A stretch of 64,000 nt of DNA from Paenibacillus wynnii. Its GTDB lineage: Bacteria > Bacillota > Bacilli > Paenibacillales > Paenibacillaceae. The stretch is from NCBI RefSeq assembly GCF_000757885.1, contig NZ_JQCR01000001.1:434001-498000 (forward strand). Direction: 5' to 3'. Each line of letters starts with the position of its first letter. The first letter of the stretch is position 1. Below the pieces are notes generated by a model, which made no database searches, was not told the DNA's origin, and was given only the letters and a program-made list of their open reading frames with translations. This document shows, one piece after another, positions 35,265 through 43,919 of the stretch. The position numbers were made by a program, and so were the translations under genes.

Positions 35265-36103
35265 TGCAAGAGACTAGCAGATACCGGCTGAGTACATTCA
35301 TACTAGAGATTGCGGCCATTCTTCTTGCGCTTATTTTTCTATCCCCGTTCTATCTGGTGCTGACCAATTCAGTGAAGGGTCTTCGGGAAATTCTGGTGGA
35401 TGCCGCGTCCTTTCCAGAAGTCTTTAAATGGGCGAATTATGCAGATGTATGGAAAATCATCGACTTTCCAAAAGCCTTTTGGAACTCTTTTCAAATTACT
35501 GCACTGAGCGTAATCTTCATCGTTCTGTTCAGTTCCATGGCTGCTTATCAAATCGTTAGAAGGCCGTCGAAATTCAATTCATTCGTATTCCTGCTGCTGA
35601 TCTCAGCGATGATTATTCCCTTTCAGTCCCTGATGCTTCAGTTGGTTCGTGTAACGAGTATTTTGGAGCTCCGTGGGGAAATATACGGAATTGTAGCCTG
35701 TTATCTGGGCTTCGGCATGCCGCTTTCAGTGTTCCTATTTCATGGATTTATCAAAACCGTTCCTTATGAACTGGAAGAAGCCGCCCGTGTAGACGGTTCG
35801 AATCCATATGGAGTGTTCTTCCGCATCGTCTTCCCGCTGCTCATGCCTATCATTGTTACGGTCATTATTCTGAATACCTTGTGGATCTGGAACGACTACC
35901 TGCTGCCTGTTCTAGTTATCGGAGGCAATAAGGATTTAACCACACTGCCTGTAGCTGTTACCAAGTTCTTTGGTCAATATACGAAAAAATGGGATCTTGC
36001 TCTGCCTGGTCTGGTAATGGCGATCACCCCTATACTGCTGTTCTTCCTTACTCTGCAAAAGTATATCGTCGAAGGGGTAACCTCAGGGTCGGTCAAGGGA
36101 TAG
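35264..36103 (+). CDS. Sugar ABC transporter permease (MalG/UgpE type)
   Basis: A 279-residue partner permease. TM1 is ILEIAAILLALIFLSPFYLVL; the EAA motif is VPYELEEAARVDGSNPYGVFFRIVFPLLMP. LWIWNDYLLPVLVIGG and the C-terminal VEGVTSGSVKG are typical of CUT1 MalG-type subunits. The ATG at 35264 shares one base with the stop of the upstream permease and is preceded by AAAAGAGGTG, which supports it over an ATG eleven codons upstream. Confidence 0.93.
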   Translation: MQETSRYRLSTFILEIAAILLALIFLSPFYLVLTNSVKGLREILVDAASFPEVFKWANYADVWKIIDFPKAFWNSFQITALSVIFIVLFSSMAAYQIVRRPSKFNSFVFLLLISAMIIPFQSLMLQLVRVTSILELRGEIYGIVACYLGFGMPLSVFLFHGFIKTVPYELEEAARVDGSNPYGVFFRIVFPLLMPIIVTVIILNTLWIWNDYLLPVLVIGGNKDLTTLPVAVTKFFGQYTKKWDLALPGLVMAITPILLFFLTLQKYIVEGVTSGSVKG

Positions 36104-36206
36104 CTGCAACAATATCCACTTTTTCTAGCAAAATATTAAGTTTTAGTTGTTTCACAATTGCTATAGGATCAAGTTGTAAGAACTTAAACCCAGGGAGGTT
36201 ATACAA

Positions 36207-37508
36207 ATGAAAAGGCTTGCATTCATATCCGCAATCGTTTGCACTTTGATTATCGCAGGGTGCGGCAACAGTGGCAATAATAACGCCGCAGTCAATGGCA
36301 ACGCAAATAATGGGAAAGAAACGGCTGCTCCGGAAGCCACTACAACCCCTAAGAAAGATGTCACCATCAAGATGTTCCAGTTCAAGGTTGAGATTGCCGA
36401 ACAACTGAATGCTCTCGCAGAAGAATATGAGAAAGAAACCGGAGTAAAGGTTGAGGTAGAAACACATGGCGGCGGTGAAGATTACGGCGCATTGCTTAAG
36501 GCTGAAATCGCGTCCGGTTCAGAGCCTGAGATCTTCAATAACGGTGGATATTCAGCCCTCGTTCCATACATGGACCGGGCGACAGACCTGTCAGCTGAGC
36601 CATGGGCTAAAGATTTGATTCCAACCTCCAAAATGCCTGCAACCGTTGACGGCAAGCTGTATGGTATGCCGATGAATGTTGAAGGCTATGGCTTGATTTA
36701 CAACAAAGCATTGTTTGAAAAAGCCGGGATTACTGCAGAACCTAAGACACTTCCGGAATTGAAGGCTGCCGTAGAGAAACTTAAGGCTGCCAAAATCACT
36801 CCTTTCGAAGCTACGAACGAGTGGTGGTCCATGGGAATTCACATGGTGAATGTAGGTCTTGCCCACCAAGAAGACCCTAAGAAATTTATCGAAGATCTTA
36901 AGGCTGGAACACAAACCATTAAAGGTAACGAAGTATTCATTCAATGGCTGGATATGGTAGATCTGATCTTCAGCAACGCTCAAAAGGATAAAATGACTAC
37001 GGACTACGCTACTCAAGTTGCTGATTTCGCTTCCGGTAAAGCAGCCATGATGATGCAAGGGAACTGGACACAAGGCGATATCGACAAGATTGACCCTGCT
37101 CTGGATTTAGGCATTCTTCCACTCCCAATCAGTGATGCAGAAGGCACCATTCTGGTTGGTGTTCCGAACAACTATATCGTCAATAGCAAATCAGAGCATC
37201 CTGAAGAAGCAAAAGCCTTCCTGACTTGGCTCGTTTCCTCGGAATCCGGCAAAAAGTATTTAACTAAGGAATTCAAGTTCATCCCTGCATTGACTAACAT
37301 CGAGACCAAAGCTGAAGATATCGGTAAAGTCGCTGTTGCCGTGCAGGAGAAATCCTCCACAGCACTCGGTTGGAACTGGGATATGTTCCCTGATGGCGTA
37401 ACCCAAGGCTTCGGTGCTGCTATGCAAGAATACCTCGGCGAGCAAATCAGCCGTGATCAGCTCTTGGAGAAATTAGATAAAGCGGTTCAGGATATTGTGA
37501 AGCAATAA
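36207..37508 (+). CDS. Extracellular sugar-binding lipoprotein of the ABC transporter
   Basis: A 433-residue family 1 solute-binding protein. Signal peptide with lipobox IIAGC (Cys19), a low-complexity Asn/Gly/Ala linker, then a binding domain with LAEEYEKETGVKVEVETHGGGEDY, YGMPMNVEGYGLIYNKALFEKAGI, FASGKAAMMMQGNWTQGDI and EEAKAFLTWLVSSESGKKYLTKEF. It delivers a sugar or oligosaccharide to the two upstream permeases. No dedicated ATPase is in the operon, as is usual for CUT1 systems that share an MsmX-like ATPase. A good GGGAGG site precedes the ATG. Confidence 0.94.
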   Translation: MKRLAFISAIVCTLIIAGCGNSGNNNAAVNGNANNGKETAAPEATTTPKKDVTIKMFQFKVEIAEQLNALAEEYEKETGVKVEVETHGGGEDYGALLKAEIASGSEPEIFNNGGYSALVPYMDRATDLSAEPWAKDLIPTSKMPATVDGKLYGMPMNVEGYGLIYNKALFEKAGITAEPKTLPELKAAVEKLKAAKITPFEATNEWWSMGIHMVNVGLAHQEDPKKFIEDLKAGTQTIKGNEVFIQWLDMVDLIFSNAQKDKMTTDYATQVADFASGKAAMMMQGNWTQGDIDKIDPALDLGILPLPISDAEGTILVGVPNNYIVNSKSEHPEEAKAFLTWLVSSESGKKYLTKEFKFIPALTNIETKAEDIGKVAVAVQEKSSTALGWNWDMFPDGVTQGFGAAMQEYLGEQISRDQLLEKLDKAVQDIVKQ

Positions 37509-37535
37509 TCATTTCAAATTCAATCTAGATCCACA

Positions 37536-37600
37536 AGAAAACCCAGCCTCATTAGTCCATCAGGATATATCCTGACCGGCTATCTGTGAGCTGGGTTTTT
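37536..37600. terminator. Terminator of the sugar ABC operon
   Basis: AAACCCAGC / GCTGGGTTT outer stem enclosing an ATCAGGATA/TATCCTGAC hairpin, then five T. Confidence 0.8.
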
Positions 37601-37624
37601 GTTGTTTACTTAGCTATCCATTAC

Positions 37625-38329
37625 TCAATGTACGAAGCCAATCAACGCAACCACTGATTCGCTAAGAATCCACATTGCTCCTATAAAACAAATTACAGGA
37701 ATTGAGTATACACTTGCCTTGTTTATTAAATCCTTAGTTTTAATTTCTATGGCTTGAAATTTATCTTTAAATTTTTTATATGAGAAATAGATTACAAGCA
37801 TAGGCATTATATAAATAATACAATATATTGCCAGAATAGAGATTACTACTAATAAAGATAATTCCTTAGCTAAAAGAACGCTTATAAATCCAATATAAGG
37901 TATAGCTGTCGGAGCGTCACTTAGGGTTGAAATAATAGCTAATCCTATTATGGCTTTAGGAGTCACATTTTCAATTTTAATAAAATTAACTTCTTTAATA
38001 GACTCCTTTTTCTTAATTATTTTTATAACTTTAATACTGAATTTTACTCCTACTCCTAAAAGCACTAGACCTAAAATAATACCAAGTATGGATATTTCAA
38101 AGGTATATCTCGTTATTAAACCCACTATAAAAGATTTGATAAGTTTGTTAATTCCATAATAAAAAGAAATTCCTACTATAAAATAAGTTATGAATGTTCC
38201 CCATATAAATATAACTGAATACTTTAGATTTTTAACCATTGGAATTAGAATAATAAGCGTAGCTATAGTGGCCGGGTTTAAACAATCAATAAAACCTAAA
38301 GTTACTAACGCGATTATTAATTGAATCAT
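37625..38329 (-). CDS. GAP/LysE/CcdA-like multi-helix membrane transporter
   Basis: A 234-residue membrane protein with about six helices (LIIALVTLGFIDCLNPATIATLIILIP is the first). FIDCLNPATIAT is like the conserved Pro-containing motif of the LysE/CcdA-type GAP family exporters. A basic loop KVIKIIKKKESIKEV is central. The codon use is very AT-rich (Lys, Ile, Asn codons ending in A or T), unlike all neighbours, so recent transfer is likely. It is preceded by a MerR-type promoter and the MerR gene, so it is probably induced by the regulator's ligand, perhaps as a drug or toxic-compound exporter. Confidence 0.7.
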   Translation of the reverse strand: MIQLIIALVTLGFIDCLNPATIATLIILIPMVKNLKYSVIFIWGTFITYFIVGISFYYGINKLIKSFIVGLITRYTFEISILGIILGLVLLGVGVKFSIKVIKIIKKKESIKEVNFIKIENVTPKAIIGLAIISTLSDAPTAIPYIGFISVLLAKELSLLVVISILAIYCIIYIMPMLVIYFSYKKFKDKFQAIEIKTKDLINKASVYSIPVICFIGAMWILSESVVALIGFVH

Positions 38330-38372
38330 GTTTCCTCCCTTCCTATTAACTGCTAGAATTCTATCTATTTTC

Positions 38373-38403
38373 AGTATAAAGTCTATTGTAACAATAGAGT
38401 CAA
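38373..38403 (-). promoter_or_regulatory. MerR-type promoter with 19-base spacer and dyad operator
   Basis: On the minus strand, TTGACT (38398-38403), 19-base spacer, TATACT (38373-38378). The spacer holds the perfect 7-1-7 dyad CTATTGT-T-ACAATAG (38383-38397). A 19-base spacer with a dyad is the hallmark of promoters that MerR proteins activate by twisting DNA. The -35 box directly abuts the merR stop codon. Confidence 0.85.
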
Positions 38404-39228
38404 CTATGTTATTAATATTTGTATTTCTACTATGTAATCATCTGGATTTACTGTAGCGATACCACTTATTAAGGATATTTCATAATATTTATCGTCAACT
38501 TTATAGTTGTTTTCCTCTATGAATTTCAATAGTTTTTTATAATAGTTCTCGCTATTAGTCTCCACACCTCGATATAGAACACATAAATATTCACCACTTG
38601 GAATAACTTTTATATTCTTATGGTTATATATTGAAGAAATTTCTTCAATTAATATAAAAATATCCTCATAAATAATCTTGTTTTCTTCAATTACACTAGT
38701 TACCCCTATACAGCCCTCAATAATATTTTCTTTTTCTAATATTAATCCTACATTTCTTAAGGCAAGTATTACACTATCATCATTAGTTAAGTCATTTTTG
38801 CCATTCTCTAAGGGTATATATACGTACTTTCTCTCTTCCATCCTTTTTACATACACACTTCCAAAATCTTTCCTTGTTATTCCCTCTTTAATGTTGTGTA
38901 TTTTATAAGAAAGAGCCGACTTAATGTTTTTAAGCTCTTTTATTTTTTTATCGATTAAATTCTTTTGCTCTTCTAATTTTATTAATAACTCTTCCAAACT
39001 CTCACTTTCTAGAACAATACTCCTAATTTCCTCCAACGACAGTCCCATGTACTTCAAACTCTTTATGACATCCACGTAAGGTATCTGATCAATAGCATAA
39101 TATCTATATTTACTATTTTCATCTATATATGATGGTTTTAGCAGCCCTATTTTATCGTAGTGCCTTAAAGCCTGTATGGATATATTATTTATTTTTGACA
39201 TCTCACCAATTGAAATATACTTTTTCAT
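38404..39228 (-). CDS. MerR-family regulator with C-terminal effector domain (BltR/BmrR-like)
   Basis: A 274-residue MerR protein. N-terminal HTH (YISIGEMSKINNISIQALRHYDKIGLLKPSYIDENSKYRYY, residues 4-44), long dimerisation helix (about 80-120, EEQKNLIDKKIKELKNIKSAL), then a GyrI-like effector-binding domain of about 155 residues. This is the BmrR/BltR layout that senses lipophilic drugs and activates an adjacent exporter. The gene is strongly AT-rich like its downstream transporter and unlike flanking genes. AGAGGTGATTT precedes the ATG. The promoter it probably controls starts at its own stop codon. Confidence 0.88.
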   Translation of the reverse strand: MKKYISIGEMSKINNISIQALRHYDKIGLLKPSYIDENSKYRYYAIDQIPYVDVIKSLKYMGLSLEEIRSIVLESESLEELLIKLEEQKNLIDKKIKELKNIKSALSYKIHNIKEGITRKDFGSVYVKRMEERKYVYIPLENGKNDLTNDDSVILALRNVGLILEKENIIEGCIGVTSVIEENKIIYEDIFILIEEISSIYNHKNIKVIPSGEYLCVLYRGVETNSENYYKKLLKFIEENNYKVDDKYYEISLISGIATVNPDDYIVEIQILIT

Positions 39229-39244
39229 AAATCACCTCTATATC

Positions 39245-39413
39245 TACAGATTGATTTACCTTATTCATATCACCCTCGAATGTATCTTCCTCCAGAAAAC
39301 GTGCCGTATTGGGATCATACCACCGTGCCCCTATATTGAACAACTGTGTAGGCGTTCAGTAAATTGCCTGTGCTATCCGGAAGTTCAACGACATCTTGAT
39401 GACCGTTTCTGAT
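39245..39413 (-). pseudogene. RHS/YD-repeat protein remnant
   Basis: Minus-strand fragments of an RHS core: IRNGHQDVVELPDSTGNLLNAYT (39345-39413), then in a shifted frame LFNIGARWYDPNTARFLEED and TFEGD (to about 39265). These match the conserved end of RHS toxin-delivery cores (GHGDVV ... ARYYDP...RF..EDP). The two pieces have lost the roughly 10-20 residues that normally join them. No start or longer frame remains. Confidence 0.8.
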
Positions 39414-39446
39414 CATCTCTTAGCTCGTAACACGTCCTTCACACAC

Positions 39447-39477
39447 AAAAGGCCAACCCGTCTTCTGTGGTTGACCT
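39447..39477 (-). terminator. Terminator of the methyltransferase gene
   Basis: AGGTCAACC / GGGTTGGCCT stem with TTTTG on the minus strand. Confidence 0.65.
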
Positions 39478-39510
39478 AATAATATGAAATAGTATTCTGT
39501 AACTACATAT

Positions 39511-41070
39511 TTATCTAGTTAACAAATCATGCAGTTCCTTAGCCTCTTCATTCTCAGGCTCCAACGTTAACGCTCTTCGTGTATAATTCCCTGCCGCTTC
39601 CTCCATACCAAGCTCGTAGCAGCAAATCGCCAGACTATAGAGCACCGTCATTACGGGTTCTTCCTCATTGGCCTGGAGAGATCGCTCCAAGAACATTAGT
39701 GCGTCCTCGAACATGTCCATTTCATACAGCAGCAGCCCGCAGTCCAGTGCCAAGTCATAGTTCTGCGCCAAAGGATAGTAGCCTGTCCACATCAAATGAA
39801 TGCCTCGCTGAATATCCAGCATCTCTTCATCACTGCCCTCTTGCAGCAGCTCTGAAATGCGTTCTGCGCTCTGGATGAACAGTTCAGCATCATATCCGCC
39901 CAGTCGCCAAAAGGCCAGAATTTGCTGTAATCCCATCGTTTCGAATTGCTGATCCACCCATTCCTTCATACTGAAGAAATCATCCGGTCCAAATCGTTCG
40001 ATAAACCGCTGATAAGCTAGACGGGTATTGGCATAGCTCATAGGTGTCTGAACCACAAGAATGCAGCCGATATTCAAGTTTTTATAGTGATGTGCAGTGA
40101 ATTGAGCGTGTGCTCCTCTTTGCTCCAAAACATGCTGAATCGCATGATAGTTCGCCGTCAGAGAGAAGCTTCCATGATGAATAAGCTTAGGCGGTTCAGC
40201 AAATTCCCAGTTCTCCAGCCTGTGATCGCCTTTATCTGCTGTTAGTAGAGCATATCCTTCCTTAGACAGCCGGCTCAAACGCTCCAGACATTCCAGACCC
40301 ACAACAGGGAACAGAATATGCGAATCCTCAAGCTTCTGCTGATAGAGTTCAATAACACTATGATAAGGATATGTTGCCTGTTCATACTCAGCGGCTCGTC
40401 GATAATGATACTCGGGAACAATACGCTCCAGAACCTCTGAAGGTGTAAGGTCATCGGCATCCTCCGGCAGTTGAACCGACACCTGACATTCAAAAATCTT
40501 GCCTTCATCTACATAGAGAAGCTCTTGCGGAATACTGTCAAAAAAGTAATTCGCCACAATCAGCAACGGCTGCTGCAAATCCCCTGTCCGAACCACTTCC
40601 TTCGACTGTAACAAACGTAATTCTGTATCCTGCACGGCGTCAAAAAGGGCAAAATCCAGCACTCCCTGCTCGACAAAAGGGCGTAAACCGGGGTGCTGCT
40701 GCCATGTGGAAATATTTTTAGCAGGTAAATCACTCATCACGTAACGAAAAGGGGGTAACGAGATTCCGGCATAGTCAATAATTTCACACAGCTTCTTCAG
40801 GATATGAAAAGCTAATCGACCCGCCCCGGCTCCCAGCTCGAGTATAGTAACTGGATCTGTAGTATAGCCTTGATGGGCCCGATCCTGAAGGAATCCGAAG
40901 ATCATCTCGGCATAGGCCGTGGCAATCATCGGATTATTCGTAATGTACTGCGGAACCGCATCATTATCCCATGCCTTAGTCCCTTGTTCTTCATAATAAG
41001 TACGCTGGAGCTCCCAAATGGGTGCTTCACTGAAGCGGTAAACGGACTTAGACTCTTCGGTATGTGTCAT
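39511..41070 (-). CDS. SAM-dependent methyltransferase (MidA-like) with C-terminal TPR-like repeats
   Basis: A 519-residue protein. SAM-binding motif I VTILELGAGAGRLAFHILKKL lies at about residues 73-93, RYVMSDLPAKNI near 128 and LLIVANYFFDSIPQELLYVD near 185. The layout fits the MidA-like class I methyltransferase family, whose members methylate protein or small-molecule targets. Residues about 440-519 form TPR-like helices (ALDCGLLLYEMDMFEDALMFLERSLQ, LAICCYELGMEEAAGNYTRRAL), which suggests a protein partner. The ribosome-binding site before the ATG is weak (AGTAGG). Target unknown. Confidence 0.7.
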   Translation of the reverse strand: MTHTEESKSVYRFSEAPIWELQRTYYEEQGTKAWDNDAVPQYITNNPMIATAYAEMIFGFLQDRAHQGYTTDPVTILELGAGAGRLAFHILKKLCEIIDYAGISLPPFRYVMSDLPAKNISTWQQHPGLRPFVEQGVLDFALFDAVQDTELRLLQSKEVVRTGDLQQPLLIVANYFFDSIPQELLYVDEGKIFECQVSVQLPEDADDLTPSEVLERIVPEYHYRRAAEYEQATYPYHSVIELYQQKLEDSHILFPVVGLECLERLSRLSKEGYALLTADKGDHRLENWEFAEPPKLIHHGSFSLTANYHAIQHVLEQRGAHAQFTAHHYKNLNIGCILVVQTPMSYANTRLAYQRFIERFGPDDFFSMKEWVDQQFETMGLQQILAFWRLGGYDAELFIQSAERISELLQEGSDEEMLDIQRGIHLMWTGYYPLAQNYDLALDCGLLLYEMDMFEDALMFLERSLQANEEEPVMTVLYSLAICCYELGMEEAAGNYTRRALTLEPENEEAKELHDLLTR

Positions 41071-42213
41071 TGATTTAGCCTACTTTTCTTTATATTAAAG
41101 GACAATTGCACAAGCTACATCATTTTCTCAAACAATCATCTCAAACACCAGAAACAAATTCAACGAGACGACTAATCCTGAAATGATCCAGCCTAAAGTT
41201 GCGGTAATTCGGTGATTGACCAGACTGCCCATAATGGAACGGTTACTTGTAAATATGACTAATGGAATAAGGGCAAAAGCAATCCCAAAGGATAAAATAA
41301 CCTGACTCATTACCAGCGCCTGTGTTGGATTAATGCCGAACATGATAATGGCTAACGGAGGAATCGTGGTGATTGCCCGCCGAACATATAAGTTAATTCT
41401 TTTATTAATAAAACCCTGCATAACCACATCACCCGCCATCGTCCCTACCGATGAACTGGAAAGTCCGGCAATTAGAAGCCCTAAACCAAACGAAATCGCT
41501 GTTGCGGGTCCAATAAGATGTCTAAACTGGTCAAAGGCAACACTCAAATCTTCAACCACTAGACCATTCTTGAAGAATAGAGCGGCCGCTACGACTACCA
41601 TTGCCATATTCACAGCACCCGCGATAACCATAGCAATCATAATATCGATGAATTCCAACTTGAAAATTTGTTTCTTCTCGTCTTCATTTTTACCTACTAC
41701 CCGGTTTTGGGTGAGAGCTGAATGCAGATAAATCGCATGCGGCATCACCGTCGTGCCTAATATACCCGCTGCTAATAATATGCTGTCCACACCTTGAAAT
41801 CTCGGGGTAAATATCCCTGCTGCAACAGCACCCAGATCTGGCTTGGCTACTATAACCTGAAAGGCAAAGGCCAGCACCACGATCAATACCATCCCCGCGA
41901 TCCCGGCTTCCAACGTTCGATATCCGCGCCGTTGCAGCTCTAGTATAGCGAATGAACCAACAGCTGTAATCAGTGCAGCAGGCAGCATAGGAATACCAAA
42001 CAGCAGATACAGCCCCAATGCTGCTCCTATAAATTCTGCCAAATCCGTGGCAATGATTACGAGCTCACTCTGAATCCAGAGGAAGAAGGATACCCTTTTG
42101 GGGAACCTTTCGCGCGCAACCTCGGGCAAATTCTTACCTGTAGCAATACCTAACTTTGCGGACAAAGACTGTATTAGAACAGCCATTAAATTAGAGGCGA
42201 ATATCACCCATAT

Positions 42214-43590
42214 TGAACACTCCCGCCACCTGTAGAGGTGGAGGATTCTTGGGTAGTTGCTTCCAATGAAGCAGAGTTGTGATAATCCAATTCCCCAAAA
42301 TGGAAAACCGAATCCCAAGCGATCCCTGTGGTTCCCACAGTTGAATGTATCCTTCTATATAGCCATTTGTTTGATGTTGTGTGCAGCATTCTCATCCCGA
42401 TCATGAAGTGCATCACAACATGGACAGGTCCACTGCCGCACCGAAAGGTTTTTCACTTCTTGGTTGATGAAGCCGCACACATGACACGTTTGGCTGGTGG
42501 GTGCGAAGGTGTGAGCCATCTTAACCGTCCGTCCGTACCAACTCGCCTTGTATGTAATTTGGCGTTCGAACTCGCTCCAAGACGCATCGGCAATCGATTT
42601 CGCCAGCTTATGATTTTTGAGCATATTCGCTACACGAAGATTTTCAATGCTGATCGTTTGGTTTTCACGGATCAGCCTGGTCGTGAGTTGGTGCAAAAAA
42701 TCATGGCGACCGTTCGCAATCTTCTCGTGGATTTGGGCAACCTTCTGCTTGGCTTTTAACCAATTGGAGCCGCCTCTCATGCGACGAGTCATGCGGCGTT
42801 GCCAGAAGGCTAACTTCTTCTCGTAGTGGCGAAACCACTTCGGATTGGCCACTCGTAATCCATCGGAGCAGACCGCAAACTCCTTGAGTCCAAGGTCTAT
42901 GCCAATCACCTTGTTGTTCTGCGGCAGGGGATGTATGTCAACTTCACAGACAATGGATGCAAAATACTTACCAGCCGCATTTCGTCGCACGGTGGCAGAA
43001 AGGATGCGTCCCTCTAAGGCTCGGGAGTTGGCAAACCGAACCCAACCGAGCTTCGGGAGCTTAAGTTTGTTTTCTTTCATTGCAATGTTGCCGTTGGTCT
43101 GTTTCGTAGTATAGCTTTGCACGGGATGCTTACGGCTTTTAAACCGTGGAGCCTGATTCTGTTTTTTAAAGAACCGATCAAAGCTATCTGCTACGTGTCG
43201 AACGGCGGATTGCAAGGCAATACTATCCACCGTTTTGAGCCACTCAAATTGCCCTTTGAGAGCAGGAAGTTGTGTGGCACAAGTGTTGTAGGATAAGCCC
43301 TTTCCAGTTGTCGCATAGGTATTGTTCCATAGTCCCAAGAAATGATTGAACACAAAACGGCAACAGCCAAACATCTGATGGATGAGTTGCTGTTGTTCCT
43401 TTGTCGGATAGATTCGGTACTTATAAGCTTTATGGACACGTTTTTGTGTACCAGAATCTTGATCCGATGACAGCATGCCACACATCTCCTTTCAAAAGGG
43501 TTATAGGGATATATTAGCACATATGTTCGGTTTCTTAAACCGCCGATTCATCCCCAACCTATAGAGGTAGGGGTGTTCTTGGCTTTTATT
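42214..43590 (-). mobile_element. IS605-family (IS1341-type, tnpB-only) insertion in mntH
   Basis: About 1.38 kb. Sub-terminal hairpins mark both ends: left end CCCC-a-ACCT / AGGT-a-GGGG (43552-43573), right end CCACCT/AGGTGG (42226-42241), with TTCAA at the right tip. These resemble the single-strand transposition ends of IS200/IS605 elements. Only tnpB is present, with no TnpA (Y1 transposase), so movement needs TnpA in trans. Exact tips are estimated to within several bases. Confidence 0.8.
42355..43476 (-). CDS. tnpB: TnpB, RNA-guided nuclease of an IS605-family element
   Basis: A 373-residue TnpB. N-terminal KAYKYRIYPTKEQQQLI, then the RuvC-like catalytic set: Asp in IGIDLGLKEFAV, Glu in ISIENLRV and Asp in DRDENAAHNI. 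A zinc finger CHVCG ... CPCC lies before the last. All three acidic residues and four cysteines are present, so it may be active. TnpB nucleases use an omega RNA from the element's right end (42214-42360) as guide. The ATG at 43476 follows AGGAG at nine bases. Confidence 0.95.
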   Translation of the reverse strand: MLSSDQDSGTQKRVHKAYKYRIYPTKEQQQLIHQMFGCCRFVFNHFLGLWNNTYATTGKGLSYNTCATQLPALKGQFEWLKTVDSIALQSAVRHVADSFDRFFKKQNQAPRFKSRKHPVQSYTTKQTNGNIAMKENKLKLPKLGWVRFANSRALEGRILSATVRRNAAGKYFASIVCEVDIHPLPQNNKVIGIDLGLKEFAVCSDGLRVANPKWFRHYEKKLAFWQRRMTRRMRGGSNWLKAKQKVAQIHEKIANGRHDFLHQLTTRLIRENQTISIENLRVANMLKNHKLAKSIADASWSEFERQITYKASWYGRTVKMAHTFAPTSQTCHVCGFINQEVKNLSVRQWTCPCCDALHDRDENAAHNIKQMAI

Positions 43591-43771
43591 GATAAAAGCT
43601 GGACCGAGGAAAGGAAGGATTCTTCTGATCCCTTTAATATCTCCTCTTAATACCGCTTCTGCGGATATCTTTTGTCTTTTATGTTTCACTAATTTTTGTT
43701 TAACTACGCTTTGCTCGATCATTGTAATCCCTCCTCTACCCTACAGATGTTGTTGTTACCCATAGTCTGCA

Positions 43772-43800
43772 ATTATAAAAATGTAAATCTTACATGTTAA
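43772..43800 (-). promoter_or_regulatory. mntH promoter with internal dyad
   Basis: On the minus strand, TTAACA (43795-43800), 17 bases, TATAAT (43772-43777). The spacer region carries the dyad ATGTAA-gat-TTACAT (43781-43795), a possible metal-regulator operator. Confidence 0.65.
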
Positions 43801-43817
43801 TCCTTGTTAAAGGGTAC

Positions 43818-43882
43818 GAAAAAGAGGCTGTGCCCAATGGGGTGTGAAATAAAAATCCACAACACATTGGGTCAACAGCCCC
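43818..43882. terminator. Large terminator hairpin after the ars operon
   Basis: GGCTGT-g-CCCAATG / CATTGGG-tca-ACAGCC with an inner GGTGTG/CACA stem, followed by CTCTTTTTCG on the minus strand. The GGCTGT ends recall IS terminal repeats, so a relic element is possible. Confidence 0.7.
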
Positions 43883-43919
43883 TAAGAAAGCAACCTTTAT
43901 TGAATTCCTAATCTATTCA

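Larger units (their letters stand above)
41128..43722 (-). pseudogene. mntH: Nramp-family Mn(II) transporter interrupted by an IS605-type element
   Basis: The N-terminal part (MIEQSVVKQKLVKHKRQK... GIRRILPFLGPAFI, 43722 to about 43591) and the C-terminal part (WVIFASNLMAVLIQSLSAKLGIATGKNLPEVARERF to the stop at 41128) are halves of one mntH gene. A TnpB-only insertion lies between them. The about 26 residues that should join them, including the metal-binding DPGN motif of helix 1, are missing, so the transporter is non-functional even if the element were spliced out. The remaining helices, including TDLAEFIGAA and MPHAIYLHS, are intact. AGGAGGG precedes the ATG. Confidence 0.92.

Noticed and set aside
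43818..43882. Treating the large hairpin as a separate mobile element
   Set aside because: Only one copy is visible here and it ends in a T-rich run suited to a terminator; the IS-like GGCTGT ends are noted but not enough.
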